A stretch of 64,000 nt of DNA, taken from contig NZ_JNWQ01000044.1 of assembly GCF_000716875.1 (NCBI RefSeq), positions 5,287 through 69,286 of the forward strand. Direction: 5' to 3'. The first letter of the stretch is position 1; the number at the start of each line of letters is the position of its first letter. Made by a program: the position numbers and the translations under genes. Source of the DNA: Streptomyces novaecaesareae (GTDB lineage Bacteria > Actinomycetota > Actinomycetes > Streptomycetales > Streptomycetaceae). Below the pieces are notes generated by a model. That model did not search any database. It saw only the letters and a list, made by a program, of their open reading frames with translations, and was not told the origin of the DNA. Shown piece by piece: positions 18,535 through 30,509 of the stretch.

Positions 18535-19533
18535 TCACCGCCGGACGAGTCGGCGGGCCTTCGCGAGGGCGCGCACGGCCTGGTAGGCGCCGTAGCGGCC
18601 GTGGCTGAGCAGTTCGGTGCGCACGCCGTCCACGCCGGCCGGCGGGCGGTAGCCGGCCGGCCGCAGCCGGGCGCAGTGCTCGGCGGCGCGGCGGAAGTAC
18701 TCGCGGCGGTCGCCGGGCGGGACCCGGCCGGGCTTGGAGACGACCGTGTTGAGGTGGTGCAGCATCCGCCCGTAGACGACCGGGCGCCAGTGGTCGAGGT
18801 CGGGGCGGCGGTCGAGGAAGGCGAAGACCAGGTCGTACTGGGCGAAGACGTCGAAGTGCTTGCGGCTGGCGGTGGCCAGGATGTTGCCGCCCTCCTGGCG
18901 CTGGCGGTAGTGCACGCCGACCTGGTCGAGCAGGGTGATCCGGGCGGCGGCGAGCAGCGCCGGGTACGTCCAGGGGGTGTCCTCGTAGTAGCCGGCCGGG
19001 AAGACCAGCTGCTGCTCGGTGACGAAGCCGCGGCGGTAGGCCTTGTTCCAGACGACCTGGAGCAGGTCGAGCAGGTCGGGGCGGGCGGCGAGGTCGAAGA
19101 CGTCCGGGGAGGCGGCGCCGAAGACGTGCGCGGAGGCGGCGCGGGTGATCCGGCCGTCGGCGTAGGTGCGGGCGTAGTCGTAGACCAGGACGTCCGGGTC
19201 GCCGCCGGCGGTGAGCCGCTCGTCGATGCTCTTGAGCAGGCCGGGGGTGAGGGTGTCGTCGCTGTCGAGGAAGACCACGTAGTCGCCGGTGGCGACCTCA
19301 AGGCCGGCGTTGCGGGCCCGGCCGAGGCCGACGTTCTCCGGCAGGTGCAGCACCCTGACCCTCGGGTCGGCGGCGGCGGCCGCGTCCAGCATCGCGCCGC
19401 AGCCGTCCGGGGAGCGGTCGTCCACCGCGATCAGTTCGAGGTCCGGACCGTCCTGTCCGAGCACCGATTCGAGGCACTCGGCGAGGTAGTCCTGGACCTT
19501 GTACACGGGGACGATGACGCTGAAGCGGGGCAC
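18535..19533 (-). CDS. GT2-family glycosyltransferase
   Basis: Cytosolic glycosyltransferase, 332 residues. The GT-A fold shows FSVIVPVYKVQDYLAECLES at the N-terminus, VDDRSPDG, and the metal-binding VVFLDSDDTLTP. The C-terminal half (YYEDTPWTYPALLAA, VHYRQRQEGGNI) matches the EpsJ/WcaA-like group working on surface polymers. The GTG start at 19533 immediately precedes the conserved strand. It is divergent from, and homologous to the first domain of, the large TagF-like protein starting at 19666, with 132 bp between them. Confidence 0.9.
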   Translation of the reverse strand: MPRFSVIVPVYKVQDYLAECLESVLGQDGPDLELIAVDDRSPDGCGAMLDAAAAADPRVRVLHLPENVGLGRARNAGLEVATGDYVVFLDSDDTLTPGLLKSIDERLTAGGDPDVLVYDYARTYADGRITRAASAHVFGAASPDVFDLAARPDLLDLLQVVWNKAYRRGFVTEQQLVFPAGYYEDTPWTYPALLAAARITLLDQVGVHYRQRQEGGNILATASRKHFDVFAQYDLVFAFLDRRPDLDHWRPVVYGRMLHHLNTVVSKPGRVPPGDRREYFRRAAEHCARLRPAGYRPPAGVDGVRTELLSHGRYGAYQAVRALAKARRLVRR

Positions 19534-19665
19534 GGGCCCAGCGTAGTGGTCCCCGGGGAGGGCCCTGCCCCGGAGGTAGGATCGGGAGGCACGTACGCAC
19601 CGATCAAGTGCGGTCAGGCCCCACCGGGCTGCCACGCTCCTTCCCGAGAAAGGCCTGCGTAGCCG

Positions 19666-22600
19666 ATGGCTCCCCGCCTCTCCATCGTCGTTCCGATCTA
19701 CAACGTCGAGCGTTATCTCGTCGAGTGCCTCGACTCGATCGCCGCCCAGACCTTCACGGACTTCGAGTGCGTCATGGTCGACGACGGGTCGAAGGACGGC
19801 AGCGCGGCGCTCGCCGAGGCGTACGCGGCCAAGGACTCCCGCTTCCGGCTGGTGCGCCAGGTGAACAAGGGCCTCGGCGCGGCCCGCAACACCGGCATCC
19901 GGCACATCGACCCGGACTCCGAGTTCCTGTGCTTCGTGGACAGCGACGACTCGATGCCGCCGAGCGCGTACGAGCTGATGATCAACACGCTGGAGGAGAC
20001 CGGCTCGGACTTCTGCACCGGCAACGTGCTGCGCTTCCGCGCCGTCGGCTACTACCAGTCCGGCGGCCACCTGAAGCCGTTCAAGGAGACCCGGCTCAAG
20101 ACCCACATCACCGAGGTCCCGGCGCTGGTCACCGACCGCACCGCGTGGAACAAGGTGTACCGGCGCTCCTTCTTCGACGCCGCGGACATCCTCTACCCCG
20201 AGGGCATCCTGTACGAGGACGCCCCGGTCAGCGTGCCGCACCACTACCTGGCCAAGAGCGTGGACGTGCTCTCCGAGCCGATCTACCACTGGCGCGAGCG
20301 CGAGGTCGGCGAGATGTCGATCACGCAGATGCGCACCAACCCCAAGGGCCTGATCGACCGGGTCGCCTCGGTGGAGCTGGTCCGCGGCTGGCTGACGAAG
20401 CAGACCGAGCCGCGCTTCGCCCAGTACCTGCGCTCCTACGACGAGAACACCCTCGTCGAGGAGATCCCGATGTTCTTCTGGTCCGTCGTCGACGGCGACA
20501 AGGAGTACCGGGACGCCTACCTCCAGCACGTCAGCCGGCTGCTCCGGGCGATCGGCCCCGAGCAGGTCCGCAAGCTGCGCGCGCCGCTGCGGCTCAAGTA
20601 CCACCTGACCCTGGCGGGCCGGATGGACGAGCTGATCGAGCAGATCAAGTACGAGGGCGAGAGCGGCGGCGGCGTCCAGGCCCGCGGTCTGCTGCGCCCG
20701 TACGCCGACTACCCGTTCCTGCGCGGCGGGCGCCGGAGCGTGCCGGCCGGGGTGCTCAAGCTGGACAACTCGCTGGTCATGCGCAGCCGGCTGTACGAGA
20801 GCGGCTGGGTCGGCGGGAAGCTGCAGCTGGCCGGGCACGCGTACCCGGAGCAGCTGGGCGCGTCCGGCAAGCACGACATGGTCCGCACCCTGGTGCTGCG
20901 CGAGACCAAGGGCCGCCGGGTGATCGCGGTGCCGATGAAGACCACGTACAGCCCCGAGGCCACCGCGAGCTGCAACCACGACCTGTACACCTGCGACTGG
21001 TCGGGCTTCACCGTCTCCGTCGACCCGAAGAAGCTCAAGCACCGCGGCGAGTGGAAGGACGGGCACTGGCGCGTCCTGGTGGCCGGCGCGGGCAAGGGCG
21101 GGGTGTACAAGGGCCGGATCTCGGCCGGCTGGAGCGACACCGCGCAGGCCATCCCGCCGCACTGGGTCGAGCCGGACGTGCGGATCGTGCCGTGGGTCCG
21201 GGACAACTTCGTCTACCTGCGGGTGGAGACGGTCAAGGCCCGGGCGACCGGCCTGGCCGCGCACGCCGGCCGGGTGGAGGTCTCGGGCGCGGCCCGCTCC
21301 GGCCCCAGCTTCGCCGGTGCCCGGCTGCGGCTCACCCACCTGGAGTCGGACCGGGAGGTGACCGTCCCGCTGGAGCTGGGCGCGCCGGTCGGCTCGCTGC
21401 AGCCCTTCACCGCCTCCTTCGCGACCTCCGAGCTGACCGCCGTCCGCGAGGCCTGGGCCGAGCTGGACCCGGTGGCGGCCGAGCGCGTCCGCGACCACTG
21501 GGACACCGAGCTGCTGCTGGGCGACGGCAGCAGCATCCCGCTGGCCTGGGACGAGCGCAACGCGCCCGAGCGGCTGCACCTGCCGTTGAACCCGCAGGCC
21601 CCGGCGGCCGAGCACCGGGCGCTCTACGCCAAGCCCTCCCCCGGCGGCTACCTCCAGTTCGCCGACCAGGTGCTGCAGCCGCTGGTGGACGAGGTGTCCT
21701 CGCGCGGCGCCGACGGCTTCCTGCTCAGCGGCTCGTTCCCGCTGCCCGGCGCGCACCGCTGGGAGCTGGTGGTCCGCCACCACTGGCGCGAGGAGGAGCA
21801 CGTCTACCCGGTGGAGATCTCGGACGGCCGGTTCCGCACCGCGCTGCCCGCCGTTCCCACCGCCTCCTTCGCCGGCCGGGTGCCGCTCGCCAAGGGCACC
21901 TGGAACGTCTTCTTCCGTCCGGTCGGCGGGGCGGCCGACGTGCTGCCCGGCGCCGCGGTGATGGTCACCCCGGAGTGCTTCGACACGCTGCCGCTGGAGG
22001 TCGAGTCCCGCGGCAAGCGGATCGTGCTGGAGCGCCGCAACCACGACGGCCTGTCGCTGGAGGCGCACGCGGCGCTGCTGCCCGAGGAGCGGGCCGGCTT
22101 CCGCCAGCGCCGGCTGCGCACCGTCGACTACCCGGCCGCCCGCCGGCTGCCGGTGCGCGACACGGTGCTGTACAACGTCGGCGGCGACGGCGTGTACGCC
22201 GACTCGCCGCGGGCGGTCCACGAGGAGCTGGTCCGGCGCGGCCTGGCGCTGGAGCACCTGTGGAGCAGCGACGACATGCAGGCCGAGCTGCCGAAGAGCG
22301 CGACGGCGATCCGGCTCTGGAGCCCGGAGTGGTTCGAGGCGCTGGCCACCGCCAAGTACGTCGTCACCAGCACCCACCTGCCCGACTTCTTCGTCCGCCG
22401 CCCCGACCAGGTGGTCCTGCAGACCTGGCACGGCACGCCGCTGAAGCAGGTCGGCTTCGACTTCGAGAAGGTCTGGTTCACCGACTCCAACTACCTCAAG
22501 AGCCTGGCCCGGGAAGTCCCGAACTGGAGCCTGCTGGTGGCCGGCAACAGCTGGTCGGCCCCGGTGCTGCGGCGCGCCTTCGACTTCAAGGGCGAGATCC

Positions 22601-23238
22601 TGGAGAGCGGTTCGCCCCGGAACGACCTGCTGTTCGCGTCCGACCGGGAGAAGACCGCCGAGCAGGTCCGGGAGCGGCTCGGCCTGCCCGAGGGCAAGAA
22701 GGTGGTGCTCTACGCACCGACCTGGCGCGAGGACCGGCGCCGGCCGCAGGGCGGCTACCAGATCGACCTGCGGATCGACCTGGCGGCGGCCCAGGCCGCG
22801 CTCGGCGACGACCAGGTGCTGCTGGTGCGCCGGCACGACCTGATGTGCGGCCAGATCCCGGGCGCCGGCAACGGCTACATCTGGGACGTCGGCAGCTACC
22901 CCGACATGGCGGAGCTGCTGCTGATCGCCGACGTGCTGGTGACCGACTACTCGGCGAGCGTGTTCGACTTCGCGTCGACCGGCAAGCCGATGCTCTTCTT
23001 CACCCACGACCTGGAGCACTACCGGGACAACCTGCGCGGTTTCAGCCTGAACTTCGAGGCGGAGGCGCCCGGCCCGCTGCTCCCCACCTCCGAGGAGCTG
23101 GTCGCCGCGCTCGGCCGCGTGGACGAGCTCGCGACCGAGTACGCGGACAAGGCCGCCGCGTTCCGCGAGGCGTACTGCGACCTGGACGACGGCAAGGCCG
23201 CCGCCCGGGTGGTCGACGCGATGCTCCGCAAGGAGTAG
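19666..23238 (+). CDS. Bifunctional GT2 glycosyltransferase / CDP-glycerol:glycerophosphotransferase (TagF-like)
   Basis: A 1190-residue enzyme predicted to build a teichoic-acid-like cell-wall glycopolymer. Residues 1-330 are a GT2 domain (LSIVVPIYNVERYLVECLDS, CFVDSDDSMP). A middle beta-rich region (about 360-800) contains CNHDLYTCDWSGFTV. The C-terminal third is a Glyphos_transf domain with LQTWHGTPLKQVGFDFEKVW near 918, LYAPTWREDRRRP and VLVTDYSASVFDF near 1092, where classic TagF has TDYSS. All domains look intact. It shares the middle and C-terminal parts with the next gene. A hairpin follows the stop. Confidence 0.88.
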   Translation: MAPRLSIVVPIYNVERYLVECLDSIAAQTFTDFECVMVDDGSKDGSAALAEAYAAKDSRFRLVRQVNKGLGAARNTGIRHIDPDSEFLCFVDSDDSMPPSAYELMINTLEETGSDFCTGNVLRFRAVGYYQSGGHLKPFKETRLKTHITEVPALVTDRTAWNKVYRRSFFDAADILYPEGILYEDAPVSVPHHYLAKSVDVLSEPIYHWREREVGEMSITQMRTNPKGLIDRVASVELVRGWLTKQTEPRFAQYLRSYDENTLVEEIPMFFWSVVDGDKEYRDAYLQHVSRLLRAIGPEQVRKLRAPLRLKYHLTLAGRMDELIEQIKYEGESGGGVQARGLLRPYADYPFLRGGRRSVPAGVLKLDNSLVMRSRLYESGWVGGKLQLAGHAYPEQLGASGKHDMVRTLVLRETKGRRVIAVPMKTTYSPEATASCNHDLYTCDWSGFTVSVDPKKLKHRGEWKDGHWRVLVAGAGKGGVYKGRISAGWSDTAQAIPPHWVEPDVRIVPWVRDNFVYLRVETVKARATGLAAHAGRVEVSGAARSGPSFAGARLRLTHLESDREVTVPLELGAPVGSLQPFTASFATSELTAVREAWAELDPVAAERVRDHWDTELLLGDGSSIPLAWDERNAPERLHLPLNPQAPAAEHRALYAKPSPGGYLQFADQVLQPLVDEVSSRGADGFLLSGSFPLPGAHRWELVVRHHWREEEHVYPVEISDGRFRTALPAVPTASFAGRVPLAKGTWNVFFRPVGGAADVLPGAAVMVTPECFDTLPLEVESRGKRIVLERRNHDGLSLEAHAALLPEERAGFRQRRLRTVDYPAARRLPVRDTVLYNVGGDGVYADSPRAVHEELVRRGLALEHLWSSDDMQAELPKSATAIRLWSPEWFEALATAKYVVTSTHLPDFFVRRPDQVVLQTWHGTPLKQVGFDFEKVWFTDSNYLKSLAREVPNWSLLVAGNSWSAPVLRRAFDFKGEILESGSPRNDLLFASDREKTAEQVRERLGLPEGKKVVLYAPTWREDRRRPQGGYQIDLRIDLAAAQAALGDDQVLLVRRHDLMCGQIPGAGNGYIWDVGSYPDMAELLLIADVLVTDYSASVFDFASTGKPMLFFTHDLEHYRDNLRGFSLNFEAEAPGPLLPTSEELVAALGRVDELATEYADKAAAFREAYCDLDDGKAAARVVDAMLRKE

Positions 23239-23258
23239 CCCCCGCGAGTGACCCGAGA

Positions 23259-23287
23259 GGCGCCCGACACCACCGGTGTCGGGCGCC
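23259..23287 (+). terminator. Terminator after the bifunctional TagF-like gene
   Basis: GGCGCCCGACACC pairs perfectly with GGTGTCGGGCGCC across a three-base loop, directly downstream of the stop, so the second TagF-like gene probably needs its own promoter. Confidence 0.85.
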
Positions 23288-23395
23288 TTCGCAGGTCCGG
23301 AGCCACCCGGAATCGAAATGGCCCGAATGCCGGGGCAATTCACGAACAAACGTTTCGGGGAAGAATTCCGGAGGGAACCCGAAAAAGCGGGCAGT

Positions 23396-23424
23396 TTGAC
23401 CCGGGTGCCATTTCTGGATGGGAT
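23396..23424 (+). promoter_or_regulatory. Candidate promoter of the second TagF-like gene
   Basis: TTGACC (23396-23401) and TGGGAT (23419-23424) are 17 bp apart and lie about 30 bp before the ATG. The surrounding 170 bp are clearly richer in A and T than the neighbouring genes. Confidence 0.4.
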
Positions 23425-23456
23425 GTGAATTTCCATTCCGAAGGGCTCCGTTCGCC

Positions 23457-25964
23457 ATGCCTGTGCTCACCCGGTTCGTCCTGCCGCACGCCGCTCCCCG
23501 GGTCACCACCGGGCGCCGGGCCGGCGACGAGGACGTGGTGTTCGGGCTGCTGCGCGCGCACTGGCACGGCCGGGGCCTGGAGCTCACCGGCTTCGCCCGC
23601 CCGAACGACCTGGACACCGGCCGCCCCGGCTCCGCCTGGACCTGGCTCACCCTGCGCCACGGCGACGGCGAGCCACCGGTGCACCTGCGCTCCAGGCCGC
23701 GCAGGATGCCCGAGATCACCGACGACAGCGCCCAGCCCGAGTACAACCACGACTGGTCCGGCTTCACCGCCCTGGTGCAGCCCGGCCGGCTGCGCCGCGA
23801 CGGCCGCTGGCTGCTCGGCGACTGGCAGATCGAGACCACCCTCTTCACCCGCGCCCGCGCCACCCGGGTGCGCCGCCAGTACGGCGCCCTCGCCCCGCAC
23901 TGGTGCGGCTCCGGCGAGTACCCGCCGGCCGGCTGGGTGGACCGCGACGTCCGGCTCCAGCCGGGCTTCGAGGACGGCCGGCTGCGGCTGCGGCTGGAAC
24001 GCCCCGCCGTACGGATCACCCGGGCCGCCCGCACCGCCGTCGGACTCGACCTGACCGGCGTCGCCGACTCCTGCCCCGCCGCCACCGTGCTGCGGCTGCG
24101 CCACCGGGAGAGCGACGCGGTGATCGAGCAGCCGCTCGCCCGCGCCGGCAACACCTTCACCGCCCACCTGCCGTACCGGCCGTTCGCCGCCGAAGGGCGC
24201 GGCACCGGCGAACTGGAGCACTGGGACGCCGAGTTGCTGCGCCCCGACGGCGGCAGCGAACAGCTCTGCCTGGACGAGCGCGGCGGCCCGGTGGCCGGCC
24301 AGCACCCGCTGCCCGACGCCCCGGACCGGGTGCTCTACCTCAAGCACCTCGCCGACGGCCGGCTCCAGGTCTGCGTCCAGCCCGCGGCCGGCCTGGTCGA
24401 CCGGATCGCCGTACGGCCCGACGGCTTCGAGCTGTCCGGCCACTGCCCGGCCCGGGCCCCGGACCGGCTGCAGCTGGTGCTGCGGCACTCCGGCACCGCG
24501 AGCGTGGTCCGCGCCCCGGTCGAGACCGCCCCGGACGGCCGGTTCCGGGCCCGGGTGCCCGCCACCCGCACCGGCTCGGACGGCGCCGCACTACCGCTGC
24601 GCAAGGGCATCTGGGAGGCCGCACTGGAGCCGGCCGACCGCACCGGCCCGGGCCGCCCGCTGCTCGCCGCCCCCGCCGCGCTGCCCGAAGTCCCCGCCAG
24701 CACGACGGTCGGCGGCAAGCAGGTCCTGCTGCAGCGCCGCTGGAACGACACCCTGCTGGTGGACTCCACCCCGGTGCTCACCGCCACCGAGCGCAGCGCC
24801 TGGACACAGCACCGCCAGCGCACCGGGCGGTACCCGGCCGCCCGCCGCGAGCCGCTGCGCGAGGCGGTGCTGTACGACGTGTTCGGCGGCCGCGGCTACG
24901 CCGACTCCCCGCGCGCGGTGCACGCCGAACTCGCGCGCCGCGGCGCACCCCTGGAGCACCTGTGGGTGGTCGACGACGCCCAGGCCGCAGTGCCGGCCGG
25001 AGTCACGCCGTTACGGATCTGGAGCCCGGAGTGGTACCGGGCCCTGGCCACCTGCCGCTACCTGGTCGGCAACACGCACTTCCCCGACTTCCTGGAGCGC
25101 CGCCCCGGCCAGGTCATCGTGCAGACCTGGCACGGCGCGCCGCTGAAACGGATCGCCCACGACGTCGAGAACCCCTGGCTGGCCGACCACGGCTACCTGG
25201 AGGCGCTCGACCGGGAGACCCCGCAGTGGAGCCTGCTGCTCTCCCCCAGCCCGTTCGCCACCCCGATCCTGCGGCGCGCCTTCCACTACGGAGGAGAGGT
25301 GCTGGAGTCCGGCTACCCGCGGGGCGACGTGCTCGCCCGCCCGGACGGGCAGGCCGCCGCGGCCGTCCGCCACCGGCTCGGCATCCCCGACGGCAGGCGG
25401 ATCGTGCTGTACGCGCCGACCTGGCGCGAGGACCAGCAGCGCCGCGACGGCCACGGCTTCCGGCTCGACCTGCGGCTGGACCTCGACCACGCCCGGCGCC
25501 TGCTCGGCGGGGACCACGTGCTGCTCGTCCGCCCGCACGCCCACGTGCGCGAGCCGCTGCCCGGCGCCGGCGACGGCTTCCTGTACGACTGCGGGGACTA
25601 CCCCGACCCGCAGGAGCTGCTGCTGGTCGCGGACGTACTGGTGACCGACTACTCGTCGATCATGTTCGACTTCGCGATCACCGGCCGCCCGATGTACTTC
25701 TTCACCTACGACCTGGAGCACTACCGCGACACCCTGCGCGGCTTCTACTTCGACTTCGAGTCGGACGCCCCCGGCCCGCTGGTGCCGACCTCGGCCGGAC
25801 TGCTCGGCGCGCTGCGCGGGCTCGCCGACGGCGGGGCCGCCCTGCCGCCCGGATACACCGAGCGCTACCGGCGCTTCCGGGCCGAGCACTGCGCCCTGGA
25901 CGACGGCGGCGCGGCGCGACGGGTGGTCGACCGGATGCTCGAACTCGGGCGGGCCGCAGGCTAG
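23457..25964 (+). CDS. CDP-glycerol glycerophosphotransferase family protein (TagB/TagF-like)
   Basis: An 835-residue paralogue of the previous gene without the GT2 domain. The N-terminal beta-rich region keeps YNHDWSGFTALVQPGR and PHWCGSGEYPPAGWVDRDV. The C-terminal Glyphos_transf domain has IVQTWHGAPLKRIAHDVENP near 555, LYAPTWREDQQRR and VLVTDYSSIMFDFAITGRP near 729, the complete TDYSS motif. It should transfer a glycerol- or polyol-phosphate from a CDP-linked donor to a glycopolymer at the membrane. I start at the ATG at 23457; an in-frame ATG at 23418 lies in the probable promoter. Confidence 0.87.
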   Translation: MPVLTRFVLPHAAPRVTTGRRAGDEDVVFGLLRAHWHGRGLELTGFARPNDLDTGRPGSAWTWLTLRHGDGEPPVHLRSRPRRMPEITDDSAQPEYNHDWSGFTALVQPGRLRRDGRWLLGDWQIETTLFTRARATRVRRQYGALAPHWCGSGEYPPAGWVDRDVRLQPGFEDGRLRLRLERPAVRITRAARTAVGLDLTGVADSCPAATVLRLRHRESDAVIEQPLARAGNTFTAHLPYRPFAAEGRGTGELEHWDAELLRPDGGSEQLCLDERGGPVAGQHPLPDAPDRVLYLKHLADGRLQVCVQPAAGLVDRIAVRPDGFELSGHCPARAPDRLQLVLRHSGTASVVRAPVETAPDGRFRARVPATRTGSDGAALPLRKGIWEAALEPADRTGPGRPLLAAPAALPEVPASTTVGGKQVLLQRRWNDTLLVDSTPVLTATERSAWTQHRQRTGRYPAARREPLREAVLYDVFGGRGYADSPRAVHAELARRGAPLEHLWVVDDAQAAVPAGVTPLRIWSPEWYRALATCRYLVGNTHFPDFLERRPGQVIVQTWHGAPLKRIAHDVENPWLADHGYLEALDRETPQWSLLLSPSPFATPILRRAFHYGGEVLESGYPRGDVLARPDGQAAAAVRHRLGIPDGRRIVLYAPTWREDQQRRDGHGFRLDLRLDLDHARRLLGGDHVLLVRPHAHVREPLPGAGDGFLYDCGDYPDPQELLLVADVLVTDYSSIMFDFAITGRPMYFFTYDLEHYRDTLRGFYFDFESDAPGPLVPTSAGLLGALRGLADGGAALPPGYTERYRRFRAEHCALDDGGAARRVVDRMLELGRAAG

Positions 25965-26003
25965 TTCGATCCCGGGCGCGGGGCCTGGCGCGGGCGGCGG
26001 TTC

Positions 26004-26064
26004 GGACGGGTCGGGTCGTCCAGGCGGCTCACGCCGTTCGGGCGGCTCAGGTGGCTCGGGTGGC
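26004..26064. repeat. Degenerate GGCGGCTC/GGTGGCTC tandem repeats
   Basis: Short G-rich units (GGCTCACG, GGCTCAGG, GGCTCGGG, GGCTCAGG) recur every 9-18 bp between two convergent genes. Probably slippage-prone spacer; no coding potential claimed. Confidence 0.4.
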
Positions 26065-27686
<1,622 letters not shown>

Positions 27687-29012
27687 TCAGGAAACGTCTG
27701 CCCCCGGAGGTTCGGTCAGTGTGACCGCACTCACCCTCACCCGGGCGATCCGCCGGCCCTCGACCTTGGCCACCGTCAGCAGCACCCCGCCGCCGCCCTC
27801 CAGCGGGACGCGGACCTGGTCGCCGTCCCGGGGCAGCCTGCCGAGCGAGGCCACCAGGCAGCCGGCCACCGTCTCGTACGGGCCCTCGGGCAGGGTGACG
27901 CCGGTCTCCTCGGCGAAGTCGCCGAGGTTGAGCAGGCCGTCCAGCTCCATGCCGCCGCCGGCCAGTCGGCGGGTGGGGGCGGACTCCGGCCGGTCGTACT
28001 CGTCCCGGATCTCGCCGATCACCTCCTCGACCAGGTCCTCCAGGGTGACGATCCCGGCGGTGCCGCCGTACTCGTCCACCACGATGGCCAGGTGGTGGCC
28101 CTCGCGGCGCATCTCCCCCATCGCCTCCAGCACCCGCTTGGTGCCGGGCAGCAGCTTCACCGGGCGGGCCAGGTCACGGACCTTGGCGGCCTGCTCGCCA
28201 CGCGCGCCGTACAGGTCGCGGACGTGGACGAAGCCGACCACCGCGTCGGCGCTGCCCTCGACCACCGGGTAGCGCGAGTGCGGGGAGGTGTCGGCCTGGT
28301 GCCGTACGGCGGCCAGCGGGCGCTCGGCGTCCAGGAAGGTCACCTCGGTGCGCGGGACCATCACCTCGCGCAGCTGGCGCTCCCCGGCGGCGAACACATC
28401 GGCGATCAACGCCCGTTCGTCGCTGCCCAGTTCGGTGTTGGTGGCGACCAGGCCGCGCAGTTCCTCGGAGCTCATCGAGCCGCGGCCGGCCGCCGGATCC
28501 CCGCCGAGCATGCGGACCATCAGATTGGTGGAGTGGCCGAGCAGCCAGATCACCGGGCGCAGCACGACCGACATCACGTCCACGACGGGGGCGGCGATGA
28601 CGGCGATGGACTCGGCGCGCTGCAGGCCGATCCGCTTGGGCGTCAGCTCGCCGAGCACCAGCGAGACGTAGCTGATCACCAGGGTGAGGCCGACCAGCGC
28701 GAGCGCGTCGGCCACGCCCTCGGTCAGCCCCGCCCGGACGAACAGCGGGGCGACCTTGCCGGCCAGGGTGTCCGCACCGAAGGCGGCGGACAGGAAGCCC
28801 ATGCAGGTCACCCCGACCTGCACGGCGGCCAGGAAGCGGTTCGGGTCGGCGGCCAGGTGCGCGGCCCGGGCCGAGCGCCGGGTGCCGCGCGCCTCCAACG
28901 TCCGGATCTGGCCCTCGCGCAGCGAGATCAGCGAGATCTCGGCGACGTTGAACAGCCCGCCCAGCAGGATGAAGACGAGGACGAGCGCGGCGTCCCCGAG
29001 GGTTTCGTTCAC
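27687..29012 (-). CDS. CNNM/CorC (HlyC/CorC) family membrane protein with CBS pair
   Basis: A 441-residue protein. The N-terminal DUF21/CNNM domain has three or four membrane helices and the motif LVLGELTPKRIGLQ. It is followed by a CBS pair (VMVPRTEVTFLDAE and HHLAIVVDEYGGTAGIVTLE) and a C-terminal CorC_HlyC domain (LDGLLNLGDFAEETG). Relatives are implicated in magnesium or cobalt export and in envelope integrity; the substrate here is not proven. It is transcribed upstream of trpS on the same strand, separated by about 20 bp, so it may share an operon with trpS and the 2H protein. Confidence 0.88.
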   Translation of the reverse strand: MNETLGDAALVLVFILLGGLFNVAEISLISLREGQIRTLEARGTRRSARAAHLAADPNRFLAAVQVGVTCMGFLSAAFGADTLAGKVAPLFVRAGLTEGVADALALVGLTLVISYVSLVLGELTPKRIGLQRAESIAVIAAPVVDVMSVVLRPVIWLLGHSTNLMVRMLGGDPAAGRGSMSSEELRGLVATNTELGSDERALIADVFAAGERQLREVMVPRTEVTFLDAERPLAAVRHQADTSPHSRYPVVEGSADAVVGFVHVRDLYGARGEQAAKVRDLARPVKLLPGTKRVLEAMGEMRREGHHLAIVVDEYGGTAGIVTLEDLVEEVIGEIRDEYDRPESAPTRRLAGGGMELDGLLNLGDFAEETGVTLPEGPYETVAGCLVASLGRLPRDGDQVRVPLEGGGGVLLTVAKVEGRRIARVRVSAVTLTEPPGADVS

Positions 29013-29073
29013 AGCGGGTCAGTGTAGGGCGGCCGGTGCGCGCAGGCGGGCCCCCGCCCCGAGGCGCCGCGTC

Positions 29074-29251
29074 GGAGCGCCGACCGTCGGCACCGGGCCC
29101 AGAGCGCCCCGGAGGCGAGCGGGCGAATCCCCGCCCCGAGCCGAAGGGGCGCGCCGGTGCCGAAAGGGAGAGCGCGAGGGAGCGACGCAGGAGCGAGGGA
29201 GCGCCGACCGTCGGCGCCGGGTCTGAGCGCCCCGGAGGCGAGCGGGCGAAT
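29074..29251. repeat. Two 55-bp direct repeats in an intergenic spacer
   Basis: Copy 1 (29074-29128) and copy 2 (29198-29251) start GGAGCGCCGACCGTCGGC and end GAGGCGAGCGGGCGAAT, with a few substitutions and one indel. Copy 2 has a near-perfect internal palindrome GCGCCGACCGTCGGCGC. They are 70 bp apart between the CNNM gene start and the mdh terminator. Origin unknown. Confidence 0.7.
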
Positions 29252-29254
29252 TGC

Positions 29255-29292
29255 GACGGCCCGCCGCCCCTGGGGAGGGGCGGCGGGCCGTC
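29255..29292 (-). terminator. Strong terminator downstream of mdh
   Basis: A perfect 17-bp stem (29255-29271 with 29276-29292) closes on a GGGG loop, 23 bp beyond the mdh stop on the minus strand. Confidence 0.88.
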
Positions 29293-29315
29293 GGAAGAGC
29301 CGGTGCGGGGTGGGC

Positions 29316-30401
<1,086 letters not shown>

Positions 30402-30461
30402 TTATCGCAAAGGGAAGCGTACGCCGCGGGTTCCGGTCTGGCTGATGCGTCACAGACGCAC

Positions 30462-30495
30462 CGCGGCCCCCGCCCGGGTTCGGGCGGGGGCCGCG
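30462..30495 (-). terminator. Terminator downstream of the DUF3017 gene
   Basis: A perfect 15-bp stem (30462-30476 with 30481-30495) and a GGTT loop, placed just after the stop at 30510. It separates the folD transcript from mdh. Confidence 0.88.
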
Positions 30496-30509
30496 GGAGG
30501 CCGGTCCGG

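Noticed and set aside
18535..23436. A 1633-codon open frame on the minus strand running through the glycopolymer cluster
   Set aside because: Only its last 332 codons are the real GT2 gene; the rest is the antisense of the TagF-like gene, an effect of high GC with few stops.
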